A DNA stretch of 64,000 nucleotides from positions 3,534,001-3,598,000 of the forward strand of contig NZ_AP024897.1 in assembly GCF_024529975.1 (NCBI RefSeq), given 5' to 3'. This document shows positions 44,582-53,936 of this stretch, in pieces (within the stretch, counting starts at the first letter, position 1; each line of letters starts with the position of its first letter). The DNA comes from Vibrio quintilis. Its GTDB lineage: Bacteria; Pseudomonadota; Gammaproteobacteria; Enterobacterales; Vibrionaceae. The notes under the pieces are model-generated. The model was not told where the DNA came from and ran no database searches. It saw nothing but the letters and a program-made list of their open reading frames with translations. Position numbers and translations under genes: made by a program.

Positions 44582-45473
44582 AAGTTGCCTCCTTTTTGTA
44601 TGCAGTCTGTGTATCCTGAACCGGGAATACGGTGACAGATTCACCCAATGCCGCAGACACCTTATGTTCGACATTCGCCAGGGTCAGTCCGGCCAGACCA
44701 CAACCGGTACAGGCACCGGTCAGTGAAACAAACACAACATTCTCTTCAATATCCACCAGATGAATGTCTCCGCCGTCAGCAACAACCGCCGGGCGCACTT
44801 CATCGATGATTCTTTCAACAATTTGCCAGACACCTTCATCAGCAGCCTGATCGGTTTCCGGTTTAATTGCGACAGCCGCCACGGGTTGTGATTTTTCTGC
44901 TTCAGCTTCTGCAAAGTAATCTTCCAGTACCCATTCAATTTTTTCATGACAGGAAGCACAGGCACCACCAGCTTTGGTATAGTTGATCACCTCTTCCAGC
45001 GTGGTTAACCCATTCGCTTTGACAACCCGTTTAATCATCAGATCATCAATCGCAAAACATTTGCAAATCAATTCACCTTCTTCATGATCATCTTCAATGG
45101 TTTCTCCGCGATAATCTGCGACTGCAGCCTGAAGTGCTTCCATGCCCATCACTGAGCAGTGCATTTTTTCCGGCGGCAGGCCATCAAGAAACTCAGCAAT
45201 ATCCTGATTGGTGACAGATAGTGCATCATCAACGGTTTTACCAATGATCATTTCCGTCAGGGCTGATGAAGAGGCAATGGCACTGCCACAGCCAAACGTT
45301 TGAAATCCGGCATCTTCGATAACTTCTGAATCCGGGTTAATTTTCAGGGTCAGACTTAACGCATCACCACAACTGATTGAACCAACATCACCCTTAGCGT
45401 TTGCATTATCGACAAGCTTCGCGTTTCTCGGATGAAAAAAATGTTCTTTAACCTTCTCTGAATAATCCCACAT
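44571..45473 (-). CDS. nifU: NifU Fe-S scaffold
   Basis: 300 residues in three parts: IscU-like ([43 protein letters not shown]), a central BFD-like [2Fe-2S] domain ([28 protein letters not shown]), and a C-terminal Nfu domain ([17 protein letters not shown]). Assembles clusters for nitrogenase with NifS. First gene of nifUSVWZM. Confidence 0.96.
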   Translation of the reverse strand: MWDYSEKVKEHFFHPRNAKLVDNANAKGDVGSISCGDALSLTLKINPDSEVIEDAGFQTFGCGSAIASSSALTEMIIGKTVDDALSVTNQDIAEFLDGLPPEKMHCSVMGMEALQAAVADYRGETIEDDHEEGELICKCFAIDDLMIKRVVKANGLTTLEEVINYTKAGGACASCHEKIEWVLEDYFAEAEAEKSQPVAAVAIKPETDQAADEGVWQIVERIIDEVRPAVVADGGDIHLVDIEENVVFVSLTGACTGCGLAGLTLANVEHKVSAALGESVTVFPVQDTQTAYKKEATYDV

Positions 45474-45665
45474 AAGTGCTCCTTACCATGTGCTGACCAA
45501 CGCTTCTGAAATGAATGCTTCCGTGTCGGTTGTTCCGGATTTTCAGCCGAATGACATTCCGGCATATAACCATTACATCTCTGGTATCACAACGCCTTAC
45601 CGGGGGGTGAAAACGTTGTGATGTATAAAAACGTGCAAATGTGTAACGACGTTGTTAAATTCCGT

Positions 45666-45681
45666 TGCAATTGTTAAACCA
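45666..45681 (-). promoter_or_regulatory. Sigma-54 promoter of nifU operon
   Basis: Minus strand TGGTTTAACAATTGCA: TGG and TTGCA with GG-N10-GC spacing. It is 190 bases before the nifU ATG, so the leader is long. Confidence 0.75.
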
Positions 45682-45763
45682 GAAATAAGTGTGAGCTAAG
45701 CCATTGATTTGAATGAAAGAGAGATTTGTGTTTACCGGCTGCTATGCACAAAAGCTTACATTT

Positions 45764-45779
45764 TGTCGGTTTTACTACA
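45764..45779. promoter_or_regulatory. NifA site for nifU
   Basis: TGT-CGGTTTTACT-ACA, exact TGT-N10-ACA, about 85 bases upstream of the -24 element. Confidence 0.75.
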
Positions 45780-45796
45780 ATAAACATTGTTGCATA

Positions 45797-46062
45797 TATA
45801 CCCAAGCAACCTGAAAATGCATGATTCAGCGTGCAGCCGAAAGGTGCAGTTCAAGGAAAGGGAATGCAGGAATGTACCCACCTTCCAAATTCTCTTGACG
45901 CAGAAATGTGCCTTTCAGCTCACGCCCTTCGGGTGAGTTTGTCTGGCTTTGATACAGCGTTACTGATTTTCAACGTAGAATGACTATGTTTTCAAATCAG
46001 TGCCTTGTCTCAAAGCCAGACAAATCTCACTGAACCCTGCATCTTCAGGTTGTTTGGGTATA
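45797..46062. repeat. Complete 266-bp MITE-like element with TATACCCAAR terminal inverted repeats
   Basis: Left end TATACCCAAGCAACCTGAAA, right end CTTCAGGTTGTTTGGGTATA, about 25-bp imperfect inverted repeats. No coding capacity. It fills the gap between fdxB and the nifU control region; a 180-bp left part recurs at 9199. TA/TATA at both edges could be target duplication. Confidence 0.85.
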
Positions 46063-46125
46063 TATCAAAACGGATGACTTATACAACCAAACAGGCAAAA
46101 AACCGGACAGGGGAAATAAACAGGA

Positions 46126-46146
46126 AAGGATGGCATTACACCATCC
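46126..46146 (-). terminator. Probable terminator of nifENX-fdxB
   Basis: Stem AGGATGG/CCATCCT with a 7-base loop, about 30 bases after the fdxB stop; followed by TTTCC on the minus strand, so modest. Confidence 0.6.
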
Positions 46147-46173
46147 TGAATAAAACCAAGCCCTGAATAAAGG

Positions 46174-46464
46174 CTAAGCCGCGGCGGGTGCAAACGACTG
46201 ACAGTTTTTAGGACAGACCTTATTACACGCCATACAACCGATGCAATCTCCGGCATTTTCGACCATCATGACCATCATGACTTCGTCTTCATCATAATAA
46301 TCATCGTCTTCATCAATATCCTCTTTTTCAATCAGATTAAACACATCCCGGGCACAGACTTTGTAACATCGTCCGCAACCAATACAATCTGCCTGACTGA
46401 TTTCCTGTATAAATTGTGGTTCCCATTCTGCACCGCTCCGGGTCAGACCTTTAATATTACCCAT
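46174..46464 (-). CDS. fdxB: Nif-specific ferredoxin III (FdxB) with acidic insert
   Basis: 96 residues. Two [4Fe-4S] motifs, CIGCGRCYKVCARDVF and CIGCMACNKVCPKNC, are separated by an acidic stretch (EKEDIDEDDDYYDEDE) and a Met/Val run. It resembles the ferredoxin III family downstream of nifENX. Likely an electron donor in cofactor assembly. Confidence 0.9.
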   Translation of the reverse strand: MGNIKGLTRSGAEWEPQFIQEISQADCIGCGRCYKVCARDVFNLIEKEDIDEDDDYYDEDEVMMVMMVENAGDCIGCMACNKVCPKNCQSFAPAAA

Positions 46465-46473
46465 ATTGCTTCC

Positions 46474-46962
46474 TTACCATTCTTCATCAATGAGTTGAGA
46501 AAGTCTTTGTGCTTTCTTCCCCTCGGGTTCATCTTCCTGCTCTTTCCGTTTAATCGCCCGTGCTAACCACCCGCCCGGCTCCCCAGCGAGCTCATCCTGA
46601 ATTGTCACCAGCAGTTCATGAATCTCACGACCTTCCGTGACTTTGACCGGGTGGATATTTTTCTCCAGTAACTGACGGATCGCCGAAGCACCACAGGCAT
46701 TACAGAAAACGGCGGCACAGCCGGTCAAATCAGAAATCCGGGCAGGTAATTTGTTGTGTGTGTCTGCGGGCAACTCTGCATATTCAATTGCTTCAAGCAG
46801 GTGCCACTCCTGCACATTAACGCCATAGACCAGCATGCTCTTACAACTGCCGAAATGCTGATCAACATTTTTACGATCATGGGTCGCAAAAGCGACTTTC
46901 AGTGTAAACGCTTCCTCTTCCGGACGGGGTTCAACATGGAGCTTCCGTTCGCTGATTTTCAT
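46474..46962 (-). CDS. nifX: NifX, NifB-co/FeMo-co precursor carrier
   Basis: 162 residues. NifX/NafY domain (LKVAFATHDRKNVDQHFGSC; LPARISDLTGCAAVFCNACG). Shuttles NifB-co and VK-cluster to NifEN. Overlaps nifN by four bases. Confidence 0.92.
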   Translation of the reverse strand: MKISERKLHVEPRPEEEAFTLKVAFATHDRKNVDQHFGSCKSMLVYGVNVQEWHLLEAIEYAELPADTHNKLPARISDLTGCAAVFCNACGASAIRQLLEKNIHPVKVTEGREIHELLVTIQDELAGEPGGWLARAIKRKEQEDEPEGKKAQRLSQLIDEEW

Positions 46963-48326
46963 GCAGCCCCCTTATGCACCACATCCTCAGCACTAAAGCG
47001 ATAACGGCTGATATGTGGTTGTACTTCATCGACGTGATGATGCAGCAGCAGGTTTGCCAGCGCGAACAACCGCTCCCGGCAACCTTCGTAACCCAGTTGC
47101 CTGATGTCCATATTGCCGAACTGATCAAAACAGGGGTAACCCGCCCGGAGTACCGGATAATCCGGCTCGGTAATTTGTGCTGCATGGGTGTTACTGATCA
47201 ATAATTTCGCTTCGTTGCCCTGCATATCAATCCGGGATAAATCCCCGACTTCAATTTCCAATGCTTTCAGGGAGCGCAGCACCGGCGCATCGATCGATGT
47301 CACCACCTGAACCACCTGACCGCCCACACTATCCAGCAGCTCACAGTAGCCGGATGCCAGATCAGGCTCCAGCCCAATCACAAAGCGCTCATTACTCAAC
47401 AAGAAGTGGCTGTCGATCATCGCATCCTGCAGCCGTGTTCTCGCCCGGTTAATCCATGCCGGTACCGCTACACCACTCAATTCGGAGAGTGCCATAATCA
47501 GTTGATCCGTCTGATCGATTGTCATCCCCATTCCCAGATGAAGATAAGGAATATTAAACCGGGCCTGCAGCCATTTCGCGGTTGGTTCAAACGACGGGCC
47601 GATAACCAGTGTCAGCTCACTTTCCGACATCATTTCTACTTCCAGAACCGATGTGCCGCCAGTGCTGGTCGGTGCGTAGTCTTCATCGGCCAGATGCCCG
47701 TCCAGCGACCGGGATAAATCCGGAATAAACACCGCATCGATTTCAAACGCTTCGATATAACGACGCAGCGTCTCCACATCAGCAGCTGTACATCCGACTG
47801 AGCAGAGCACATTCACCTGTTTTCTCTGTCTGTCACGTTTTACAGGCGCCATCACCAGCTGGCGGATAATCGCATCAGCCGCCTGTACATAACCGGTTTG
47901 CATTGAGCCGGTAAAATCAGGTGTGTGCATGGACACAATCCGGGTCGCTTCAAATTGCGGATATTGTTTTTTGAACGAAGCAATGACCCGGTAAATGTCC
48001 GACCCCTGCATTTCTGTCAGGCCGGTTGTCATCACCGCAATCATGTCCGGTGACTGTTTTTCACACAGTAACTTCAGGGCATCATGCAGGTTTTCATCAC
48101 CGCCCATAACCGCAGAAACCTGATCAATGGCGGTATTCTGCAGCGGAATCGGCTCCCGCAGATGTTGAATCAGATAGATTTTGGTAAATGCGCCACATCC
48201 CTGAGAGCCATGCATCAACGGAATGGTGCGCTGAAAGCCAAGGCTGGCTAAGGTCGCTCCCGTAGCAGGGCTGGTTTTCAGCGGCTGGGTAATCAACGGC
48301 GAATGCTGTTTTTTGATGGTTACCAT
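46959..48326 (-). CDS. nifN: NifN, FeMo-co scaffold beta subunit
   Basis: 455 residues, NifK/NifN family: PLMHGSQGCGAFTKIYLIQH, MTTGLTEMQGSD, PTSTGGTSVLE. With NifE forms the scaffold where NifB-co becomes FeMo-co. Lies 13 bases after nifE. Confidence 0.95.
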   Translation of the reverse strand: MVTIKKQHSPLITQPLKTSPATGATLASLGFQRTIPLMHGSQGCGAFTKIYLIQHLREPIPLQNTAIDQVSAVMGGDENLHDALKLLCEKQSPDMIAVMTTGLTEMQGSDIYRVIASFKKQYPQFEATRIVSMHTPDFTGSMQTGYVQAADAIIRQLVMAPVKRDRQRKQVNVLCSVGCTAADVETLRRYIEAFEIDAVFIPDLSRSLDGHLADEDYAPTSTGGTSVLEVEMMSESELTLVIGPSFEPTAKWLQARFNIPYLHLGMGMTIDQTDQLIMALSELSGVAVPAWINRARTRLQDAMIDSHFLLSNERFVIGLEPDLASGYCELLDSVGGQVVQVVTSIDAPVLRSLKALEIEVGDLSRIDMQGNEAKLLISNTHAAQITEPDYPVLRAGYPCFDQFGNMDIRQLGYEGCRERLFALANLLLHHHVDEVQPHISRYRFSAEDVVHKGAA

Positions 48327-48339
48327 GAGCTGCTCCCCT

Positions 48340-49794
48340 TTATTGATGATCCGGATGAATACGGTTTTGATGATTCAGTGACATCAGTTCGACGGTCTGA
48401 CTCACCGGAGATGTTACATTCCCGCTCCAGGGAGCCGGGCTTCTTGCAGCCTGCCAAACCGGGCTGTTGATGGTGCGGCACAACTCTTCAGCAAGCGTAA
48501 CCATGCCGCGATAACCTGCATAAGCGTGTTCCCGTTCCTGGTTAATATCCAGAAACGGCAAACGCGCTTTCAGTGCCGTGTACATATTCCGTCCACCGGC
48601 AATCATGACATCCGCATTGTGCTGATAGTAAGTGTCCAGCAGCAGCCTTGCGCCGCCTTCATCCAGCATCAACGCATCTTCACCCATGATTTCAATGATA
48701 CGTTTCTTGTCCGACTGAGTAGATTTGCGCGTGCCTGTCGCCACCACTTCAATCCCCAGCTCTTTCAGGGCGGTAATCACCGACCAGGATTTCACCCCAC
48801 CGGTATACAGCAGTGCTTTCTTTCCGCTCAGTTGCTGCCTGAAAGGTGCGAGCAACTGGCGGGTTCGGGTTTCTTCCCGCTCGATCAGGGCTTCCGTTTC
48901 TTCGGTGAGTTTCGGATCATTCAACAACCGGGCAAAAGAGCGCAGCGCCAGTGAGGTGTCATCAATACCGTAGAAGCTGCCTTCAAACCACGGCACATCC
49001 CATTTTTCTTCCAGTTTACGCGCAACGTTAATTTGAGCCCGAGAACAGACTACCATCGCCGCATCCGCCCGGTGAATGGTCTGAATCTGATGGAATTGTG
49101 TATCACCGGCCATACAGCACAACACCCGCAGCCCGAGTTCTTCAAACAGCGGGGAGACATGCCAGAATTCACCGGCGATATTGTATTCACCAATCAACAC
49201 TATATCGTGTACCTGCCGGGAAGGATCATGCGACATCACCGGCTTCTGTGGCGGCTCTGCCGTACCGGCGACTTTTTCCACCATCACATTCCCGGCAATC
49301 CGGTTACCGAGATTTTTATTGCCATAAAAACCCGCGGCATCCACTGCAATCACCGGAATTTCCCATTTCTCCTGCGCCAGAGCACAGATGGCTTCAATGT
49401 CGTTGCCTTCAAGCGCAGGAACGCAGGTCATATAGACAAAGACTGCAGGTGGCTGGTATTCAGTAATCAGCTGTTTGATCGCATGTAACAGGCGTTTCTC
49501 CGCCCGTCCCATAATCACGTCCTGTTCGTTCAGATCGGTGGTAAAACCGTAGCGGAATAAGTTTCTGCCGGTCGCCCGCGTCCCGCGGTTATTCCAGCTG
49601 TTTCCTGCGCAGGCGATCGGGCCGTGAACAATATGGCCGACATCAGCAATTGGCAGCAGGCTGATTTGTGCGCCATCAAAACAGCACCCTCCCGCTGTTG
49701 CGCCGGGTGTGGCTTTACTACAACCAGATTTACTGCCGCTGTTATGTTCGCAGGCAGGTTCGTCCTGCAATAGTTTGATTTCTGACTGTTTCAT
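48340..49794 (-). CDS. nifE: NifE, FeMo-co scaffold alpha subunit
   Basis: 484 residues, NifD/NifE family: the Cys-rich N-terminus ([29 protein letters not shown]) then [20 protein letters not shown] and [12 protein letters not shown]. First gene of nifENX-fdxB, with sigma-54 promoter and NifA site upstream. Confidence 0.95.
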   Translation of the reverse strand: MKQSEIKLLQDEPACEHNSGSKSGCSKATPGATAGGCCFDGAQISLLPIADVGHIVHGPIACAGNSWNNRGTRATGRNLFRYGFTTDLNEQDVIMGRAEKRLLHAIKQLITEYQPPAVFVYMTCVPALEGNDIEAICALAQEKWEIPVIAVDAAGFYGNKNLGNRIAGNVMVEKVAGTAEPPQKPVMSHDPSRQVHDIVLIGEYNIAGEFWHVSPLFEELGLRVLCCMAGDTQFHQIQTIHRADAAMVVCSRAQINVARKLEEKWDVPWFEGSFYGIDDTSLALRSFARLLNDPKLTEETEALIEREETRTRQLLAPFRQQLSGKKALLYTGGVKSWSVITALKELGIEVVATGTRKSTQSDKKRIIEIMGEDALMLDEGGARLLLDTYYQHNADVMIAGGRNMYTALKARLPFLDINQEREHAYAGYRGMVTLAEELCRTINSPVWQAARSPAPWSGNVTSPVSQTVELMSLNHQNRIHPDHQ

Positions 49795-49887
49795 CGCGAT
49801 AACGCCTCCGGCGGTTGGTTTGTTCAGTCCGTTTGAACATGTGTTGCAAAAGCTTTCTGTCTTTAAGCGACAGGTTGCTGAAAATGC

Positions 49888-49903
49888 TGCAAGGAATAAG
49901 CCA
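49888..49903 (-). promoter_or_regulatory. Sigma-54 promoter of nifENX-fdxB
   Basis: Minus strand TGGCTTATTCCTTGCA: TGGC and TTGCA with GG-N10-GC spacing, 94 bases before the nifE ATG. Confidence 0.85.
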
Positions 49904-49963
49904 TCAGTAATCCATTGATTTTTAAATATTTATTTTTAAGCGCGACGAGATTGTCAGGAGAAT

Positions 49964-49979
49964 TGTCGGAAAGGTGACA
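49964..49979. promoter_or_regulatory. NifA site for nifE
   Basis: TGT-CGGAAAGGTG-ACA, exact, about 60 bases upstream of the -24 element. Confidence 0.75.
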
Positions 49980-50108
49980 ATTTATTTTTCGGATGTATGG
50001 TCTGGGTGGTAAGCCACGAAACAAGGTGATTTTATTTGAACCGGCCAGGAGCGCTGTCTACCCAAAACCCTGAACATGCAGGTTGCCCGGGGATCTCAGA
50101 CATAAAAA

Positions 50109-50130
50109 ATGCCAGCCTTGTGGCTGGCAT
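50109..50130 (-). terminator. Intrinsic terminator of the TonB-dependent receptor gene
   Basis: Stem ATGCCAGCC/GGCTGGCAT, 4-base loop, followed by TTTTT on the minus strand, about 40 bases after the stop. Confidence 0.9.
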
Positions 50131-50169
50131 GTTCATCATAAGCAAGCTCAGGAATCAACTATCAATAAA

Positions 50170-52179
50170 TTAAAACTCATAAGTTGCTGAAATATTCATG
50201 TTGATGCCATCACCCGGAGCACGGATGATTGTACCGGATGCATCGCTGGTGAAATCAAAGACATACTCATAGTATTTGTCCAGCAGGTTATTCACCTGCA
50301 GATTGACAGATCCCCAGCTGGTCTTATATTCCACATTAGTGTTCAGCAGTGCGTAACCACCGGATTTACCGCCGACATTCGCTTCATTGATTTGGTAATC
50401 ACCCTGAAGGTCGTAGTGCAGGCGCCATGTCAAATCAGAAGTGATTGCATAAGTACTTCCCACTGACGCGGTATAATCAGGAATACTGCGCAGCTCATTC
50501 CCTTTATTCTCACCTTCGGTCAGAATTTCAGTATCCGTGATTGAGTAATTCCCCCACAGTGTCAGCGAGTCAGTCGCCATCCAGTCAACACCGGCATCAA
50601 CTCCGCGGCGCAAAGTCTTACCAACGTTTCTTTCCACACCGTTCACAAGCACGAACTCGTCTTTGGCATACTGTTCCCAGTAAGACAAACGGGTTTGCAA
50701 CGCGTCAGAAACCTGCCATTTTGCACCAACTTCCCAACCATCATTGATGGAAATATCCCGGGCATCACGATCACCCGAAGTGTAAGCACTCTGGCTGAAT
50801 ACCGGCTGGAACGTCCGGCCATAGTTGGCAAACAACACGACATCCTCTGTCGGATAAACAAAGACATTCAGTTTCGGCTGCAGAATCGTGCCAAAGTTGT
50901 ACATCTCTTTTTCAGTGCTGACACCATCGTTATCTTTCGACGTGAAATCTCCGCTGAGGCGGTCGGCTCTCAGGGCTGCATTCCACGATAGCCATTGCAC
51001 CGGTGAGTTATCAACCTGAACATAGGTGCCGTAATTATTGTAGTTATAGTGGAAGTTCCATATTGCATTACCTTCATCACGAATACGCTGGTTATTAATG
51101 GTTCTCCAGCGTTGCTCGATGACATCCTGCTTCTCGTAATTCGCTCCCCACTGAATCTGCCAGTTATCTGCAACATCCCAGGTCAGGGTTGAAATCATGC
51201 CATAGTGCTTTTCATCATAAATCCGTTCCTGAAGCGACCAGATATCCCGGAACCGGACCCAACGCTGGCGATCAAAGTGATTGAAGTAAGATTTCAGCGA
51301 CCAGGAAACATTTTCAGAGAAGTGATGATCGACATGAACGCTGAATGAATCGGTATCTTTCTGCCCCCCATCTTCACTGGAGAAGCTGGCTGACTGTTGC
51401 GGGTTGTCATGCGCTTCTTTTTCGGACAGTAAAAAGCCGGGAGCATCGGTATCCATCCGCATAATACGGGCGATAAAACCGAGCGTCGTTGCCTCATTGA
51501 TGTCATAGAACCAACGGCCGGAAGCACCGTATTTTTCAACATTATCGTGGTCACGATAACCTTCTGATTTCCGGTAACCAAAAGAATAGCTGTGTTGCAG
51601 GTTTCCGGTTTGAAGCCCCCAGTATCCCTGAAGTTCACGGGCATCAAAGCTACCGGCAGTTGCCTGTATACTGCGTCCGGTATCCGAACGGGTTTCAACA
51701 TTATAGCTACCGGCGAGGTTGTACAGACCATAGCGGGGATCGCTGGTCCCTTTATACACATTGATCGATTGAATATTACCGGAGAACAGCTGTGACATAT
51801 CGTTGTAGCCAGCATTTAAGTTCGACGGAATCCCATCAATTAACAATTTAGCATGCGGCGTCGACCCATCAGCAGCAAAGCCCCGGATACCAATTTCTGA
51901 TTCAAAAACGCCCTGCCCCCACGGCGCCATATGAACACCCGGCAGTTTGGTAAACAGCTCAAGCGCATTATCAACATGCGCTCCTTCAATTTCATCGCGG
52001 GTAACACTATCCAGTGCACCGGCCAGATATTGTTGGGTATAACTGGTTTTTTCCTGCCCGACAACAACCAGCGGACTGATGGTTTCTGACTCACTGTCAG
52101 GAGCATCAGCATAGGTCAGCGGTGAAATAACCGCAAAAGAAGCAAACACCAAAGTTGATCTTTTTTTCATAGATTTCAA
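50170..52179 (-). CDS. TonB-dependent outer-membrane receptor inside the nif cluster
   Basis: 669 residues. Signal peptide (about 1-24), TonB-box-like ISPLVVVGQ, plug domain (ELFTKLPGVHMAPWGQG; IGIRGFAADGSTPHAKLLID), a 22-strand barrel and terminal aromatic YEF. FecA/siderophore-receptor branch by general layout; the ligand is not evident. It sits between nifE and the nifY-linked gene, has its own terminator, and a near-consensus Fur box lies upstream, so it likely imports iron (or a metal chelate) to feed nitrogenase. Confidence 0.88.
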   Translation of the reverse strand: MKSMKKRSTLVFASFAVISPLTYADAPDSESETISPLVVVGQEKTSYTQQYLAGALDSVTRDEIEGAHVDNALELFTKLPGVHMAPWGQGVFESEIGIRGFAADGSTPHAKLLIDGIPSNLNAGYNDMSQLFSGNIQSINVYKGTSDPRYGLYNLAGSYNVETRSDTGRSIQATAGSFDARELQGYWGLQTGNLQHSYSFGYRKSEGYRDHDNVEKYGASGRWFYDINEATTLGFIARIMRMDTDAPGFLLSEKEAHDNPQQSASFSSEDGGQKDTDSFSVHVDHHFSENVSWSLKSYFNHFDRQRWVRFRDIWSLQERIYDEKHYGMISTLTWDVADNWQIQWGANYEKQDVIEQRWRTINNQRIRDEGNAIWNFHYNYNNYGTYVQVDNSPVQWLSWNAALRADRLSGDFTSKDNDGVSTEKEMYNFGTILQPKLNVFVYPTEDVVLFANYGRTFQPVFSQSAYTSGDRDARDISINDGWEVGAKWQVSDALQTRLSYWEQYAKDEFVLVNGVERNVGKTLRRGVDAGVDWMATDSLTLWGNYSITDTEILTEGENKGNELRSIPDYTASVGSTYAITSDLTWRLHYDLQGDYQINEANVGGKSGGYALLNTNVEYKTSWGSVNLQVNNLLDKYYEYVFDFTSDASGTIIRAPGDGINMNISATYEF

Positions 52180-52567
52180 TGCCTTTTGAAGATTTATGAT
52201 TGAATTAAAATATTAATAAAGCGGGTCTGACGTTCCCCTGAAAGGATATTGTTTTTATAAATTTCGCACGGAAGTGTTGATGAGGTGATTGATGACTACA
52301 AAACATAACCGGATAAAATAGGTATCAGCGATTTAATTTGTTCGCACAATAAATGATTTTAATTATCATTAACAGTATTATTTACAAACTCATTATTATT
52401 TGTACAAAAAACACACAAAAACAGTCACTCAGGCTGGAAAAGGAACATAGCGGGAAGGTGAACATAGCGGGAAGGCGAACACAAAGCCAGAAATCAGGAA
52501 TCTGGTATATACCCAAACAACCTGACAGAAAAAGTCCGGGATAAAAATTCAGGAATAAAAAGGCGCT
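52180..52567. other. Intergenic region between the receptor gene and the nif-linked small gene
   Basis: Contains the receptor promoter and Fur box, a near-duplicate of GGGAAGGTGAACATAGC/GGGAAGGCGAACACA (52450-52485), and a half TATACCCAAR repeat at 52508. No gene seen. Confidence 0.6.
52354..52368. promoter_or_regulatory. Fur box upstream of the TonB-dependent receptor
   Basis: TGATTTTAATTATCA matches 12 of the 14 fixed positions of the TGATAATNATTATCA core. It is about 175 bases upstream of the receptor ATG, in AT-rich DNA with promoter-like elements. Confidence 0.6.
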
Positions 52568-52861
52568 TCACTCTTCGTGAAGCGCAATCACAAGACCTGA
52601 ACACATCTCCGGACTGGGAGTCAAAGAGCTACAACCACTGAGGTTATGCGCCACGAGATGAAGGTCAAAATAGGAGAAAGAGTGCCAGGGTTCGTGAAAA
52701 CCCATGTCATCTTCAGAGCACAATGTAAACACCAGTTCCGGATATTGCGCTTTTAAAGGTTTCAGCCCGGCTTCTGACTGACATGAGTGAGACTCAAGCC
52801 AGCTGCCGATTTGTGTGATGATCTCCGGACTCACGCCGGCAGATTGTAATCTGTCATGCAT
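52568..52861 (-). CDS. Small nif-linked protein after nifY
   Basis: 97 residues, begins one base after the nifY stop, so part of the nifHDKTY transcript. Rich in His, Ser and Cys (FHEPWHSFSYFDLHLVAHNL; SGCSSLTPSPEMCSG). It resembles an uncharacterised family found in nif clusters, possibly DUF6129; that is from memory. Function unknown. Confidence 0.7.
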   Translation of the reverse strand: MHDRLQSAGVSPEIITQIGSWLESHSCQSEAGLKPLKAQYPELVFTLCSEDDMGFHEPWHSFSYFDLHLVAHNLSGCSSLTPSPEMCSGLVIALHEE

Positions 52862-52862
52862 T

Positions 52863-53555
52863 TCAGCCCTCCATCATCAGTTCGGTTGATGATTCCATTC
52901 CCATGATTTTTTTCAGCCATGGGGGTGGGTGATTACCAAGGACACCTGACAACTCGGCGAGCACCTGAGCCGCCGGAACGGGCGTCGCTTTCTTGATAGG
53001 ATGAATATTCGCCCGGGTCACTCTGGCAGCAGCCGGACCACCAATAGACAGCGTAAACAGCATCTGACAATCACGGATCAGATCAACCATATAACCGGAA
53101 CGGGCTTCACCGGTCAGATCAGCACGAATGCTCCGGACATCAATCAGTTGATGACTCTCGGTACCGACTTCATAAATCAACACCCGCATACATGAGCCGT
53201 AATGCCCGTTGATCATTTCTCCCTGATTAGAAGTCACTGCGACTTTGATTGTCGGACCATCCAATGGTGTGGTGGCCGTCACCACCGGCGCTTCAACATC
53301 ACTGGTTTCCGGATTAGTTAATGCAGCCAGTGCGTTAGTTACATCCTTACGGCTTGGTCCTTCCCCCAGAGAATTCACCATCACACGAAATGCTTTGGGA
53401 GAAATTCCGGCCAGTTTGTCTTCAGACAAAGGCTCTCCGAGATGCTGAATCAGCAGCCCCAGCAGAGAACTCATCCCCACATTGGGGAGCAGGCGGGTCG
53501 CAATAGCGACGCGTAAAGCCGCTTGTTCGGAAATATAAGATTGTTGCATCTTCAT
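52863..53555 (-). CDS. nifY: NifY, apo-MoFe/FeMo-co binding factor
   Basis: 230 residues (ATG 6 bases further in has the better AGGAGG spacing). N-terminal helical domain (RVAIATRLLPNVGMSSLLGL) of the NifY/NafY type and C-terminal cofactor-binding NifX-like domain (KVAVTSNQGEMINGHYGSC; RANIHPIKK). Binds apo-NifDK and aids FeMo-co insertion. Confidence 0.9.
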   Translation of the reverse strand: MKMQQSYISEQAALRVAIATRLLPNVGMSSLLGLLIQHLGEPLSEDKLAGISPKAFRVMVNSLGEGPSRKDVTNALAALTNPETSDVEAPVVTATTPLDGPTIKVAVTSNQGEMINGHYGSCMRVLIYEVGTESHQLIDVRSIRADLTGEARSGYMVDLIRDCQMLFTLSIGGPAAARVTRANIHPIKKATPVPAAQVLAELSGVLGNHPPPWLKKIMGMESSTELMMEG

Positions 53556-53626
53556 TGCCTCCTGACGATGTGAGCGTCTGTAAAATTGAGCTTCACAGAC
53601 TTCGGTTCTGTTTGAGACGAAAGCGG

Positions 53627-53848
53627 TCAGGCTGCCTGCAACCTTTTAGCCCTGACAGTAATCGGCAGATTCGGTTTGCTGTCCCTCGGGTCGATGTAGT
53701 AAATCGCACCACCGCTTAAATGCACTTCTCCGCCCCACTTATCTTCTTCATCAAATTCAAAGTGGATGATCTCTTCTTCTAAATCTTTCTTTGCTAAATA
53801 GAGCGAGAGCTTCCCATGCTCGTTATATTGAATCATCACATTCGCCAT
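53627..53848 (-). CDS. nifT: NifT
   Basis: 73 residues: MANVMIQYNEHGKLSLYLAK and GGAIYYIDPRDSKPNLPITV fit NifT/FixU. Role unclear and non-essential in other diazotrophs. Lies between nifK and nifY. Confidence 0.93.
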   Translation of the reverse strand: MANVMIQYNEHGKLSLYLAKKDLEEEIIHFEFDEEDKWGGEVHLSGGAIYYIDPRDSKPNLPITVRAKRLQAA

Positions 53849-53891
53849 CTCTGTTCCATCCCTGTTATCTGGTTAAGGTTATCTGGTTAAG

Positions 53892-53927
53892 GAGGTCAGG
53901 CTGACGCGGCCGCGCCAGCCTGACCTG
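53892..53927 (-). promoter_or_regulatory. Strong hairpin in the nifK-nifT gap
   Basis: An 11-12 bp arm AGGTCAGGCTG/CAGCCTGACCT with an inner GCGC/GCGGCCGC core, 10 bases after the nifK stop. No T-run follows, so it probably stabilises the nifHDK message or attenuates read-through into nifTY. Confidence 0.75.
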
Positions 53928-53936
53928 ATTTGACAC

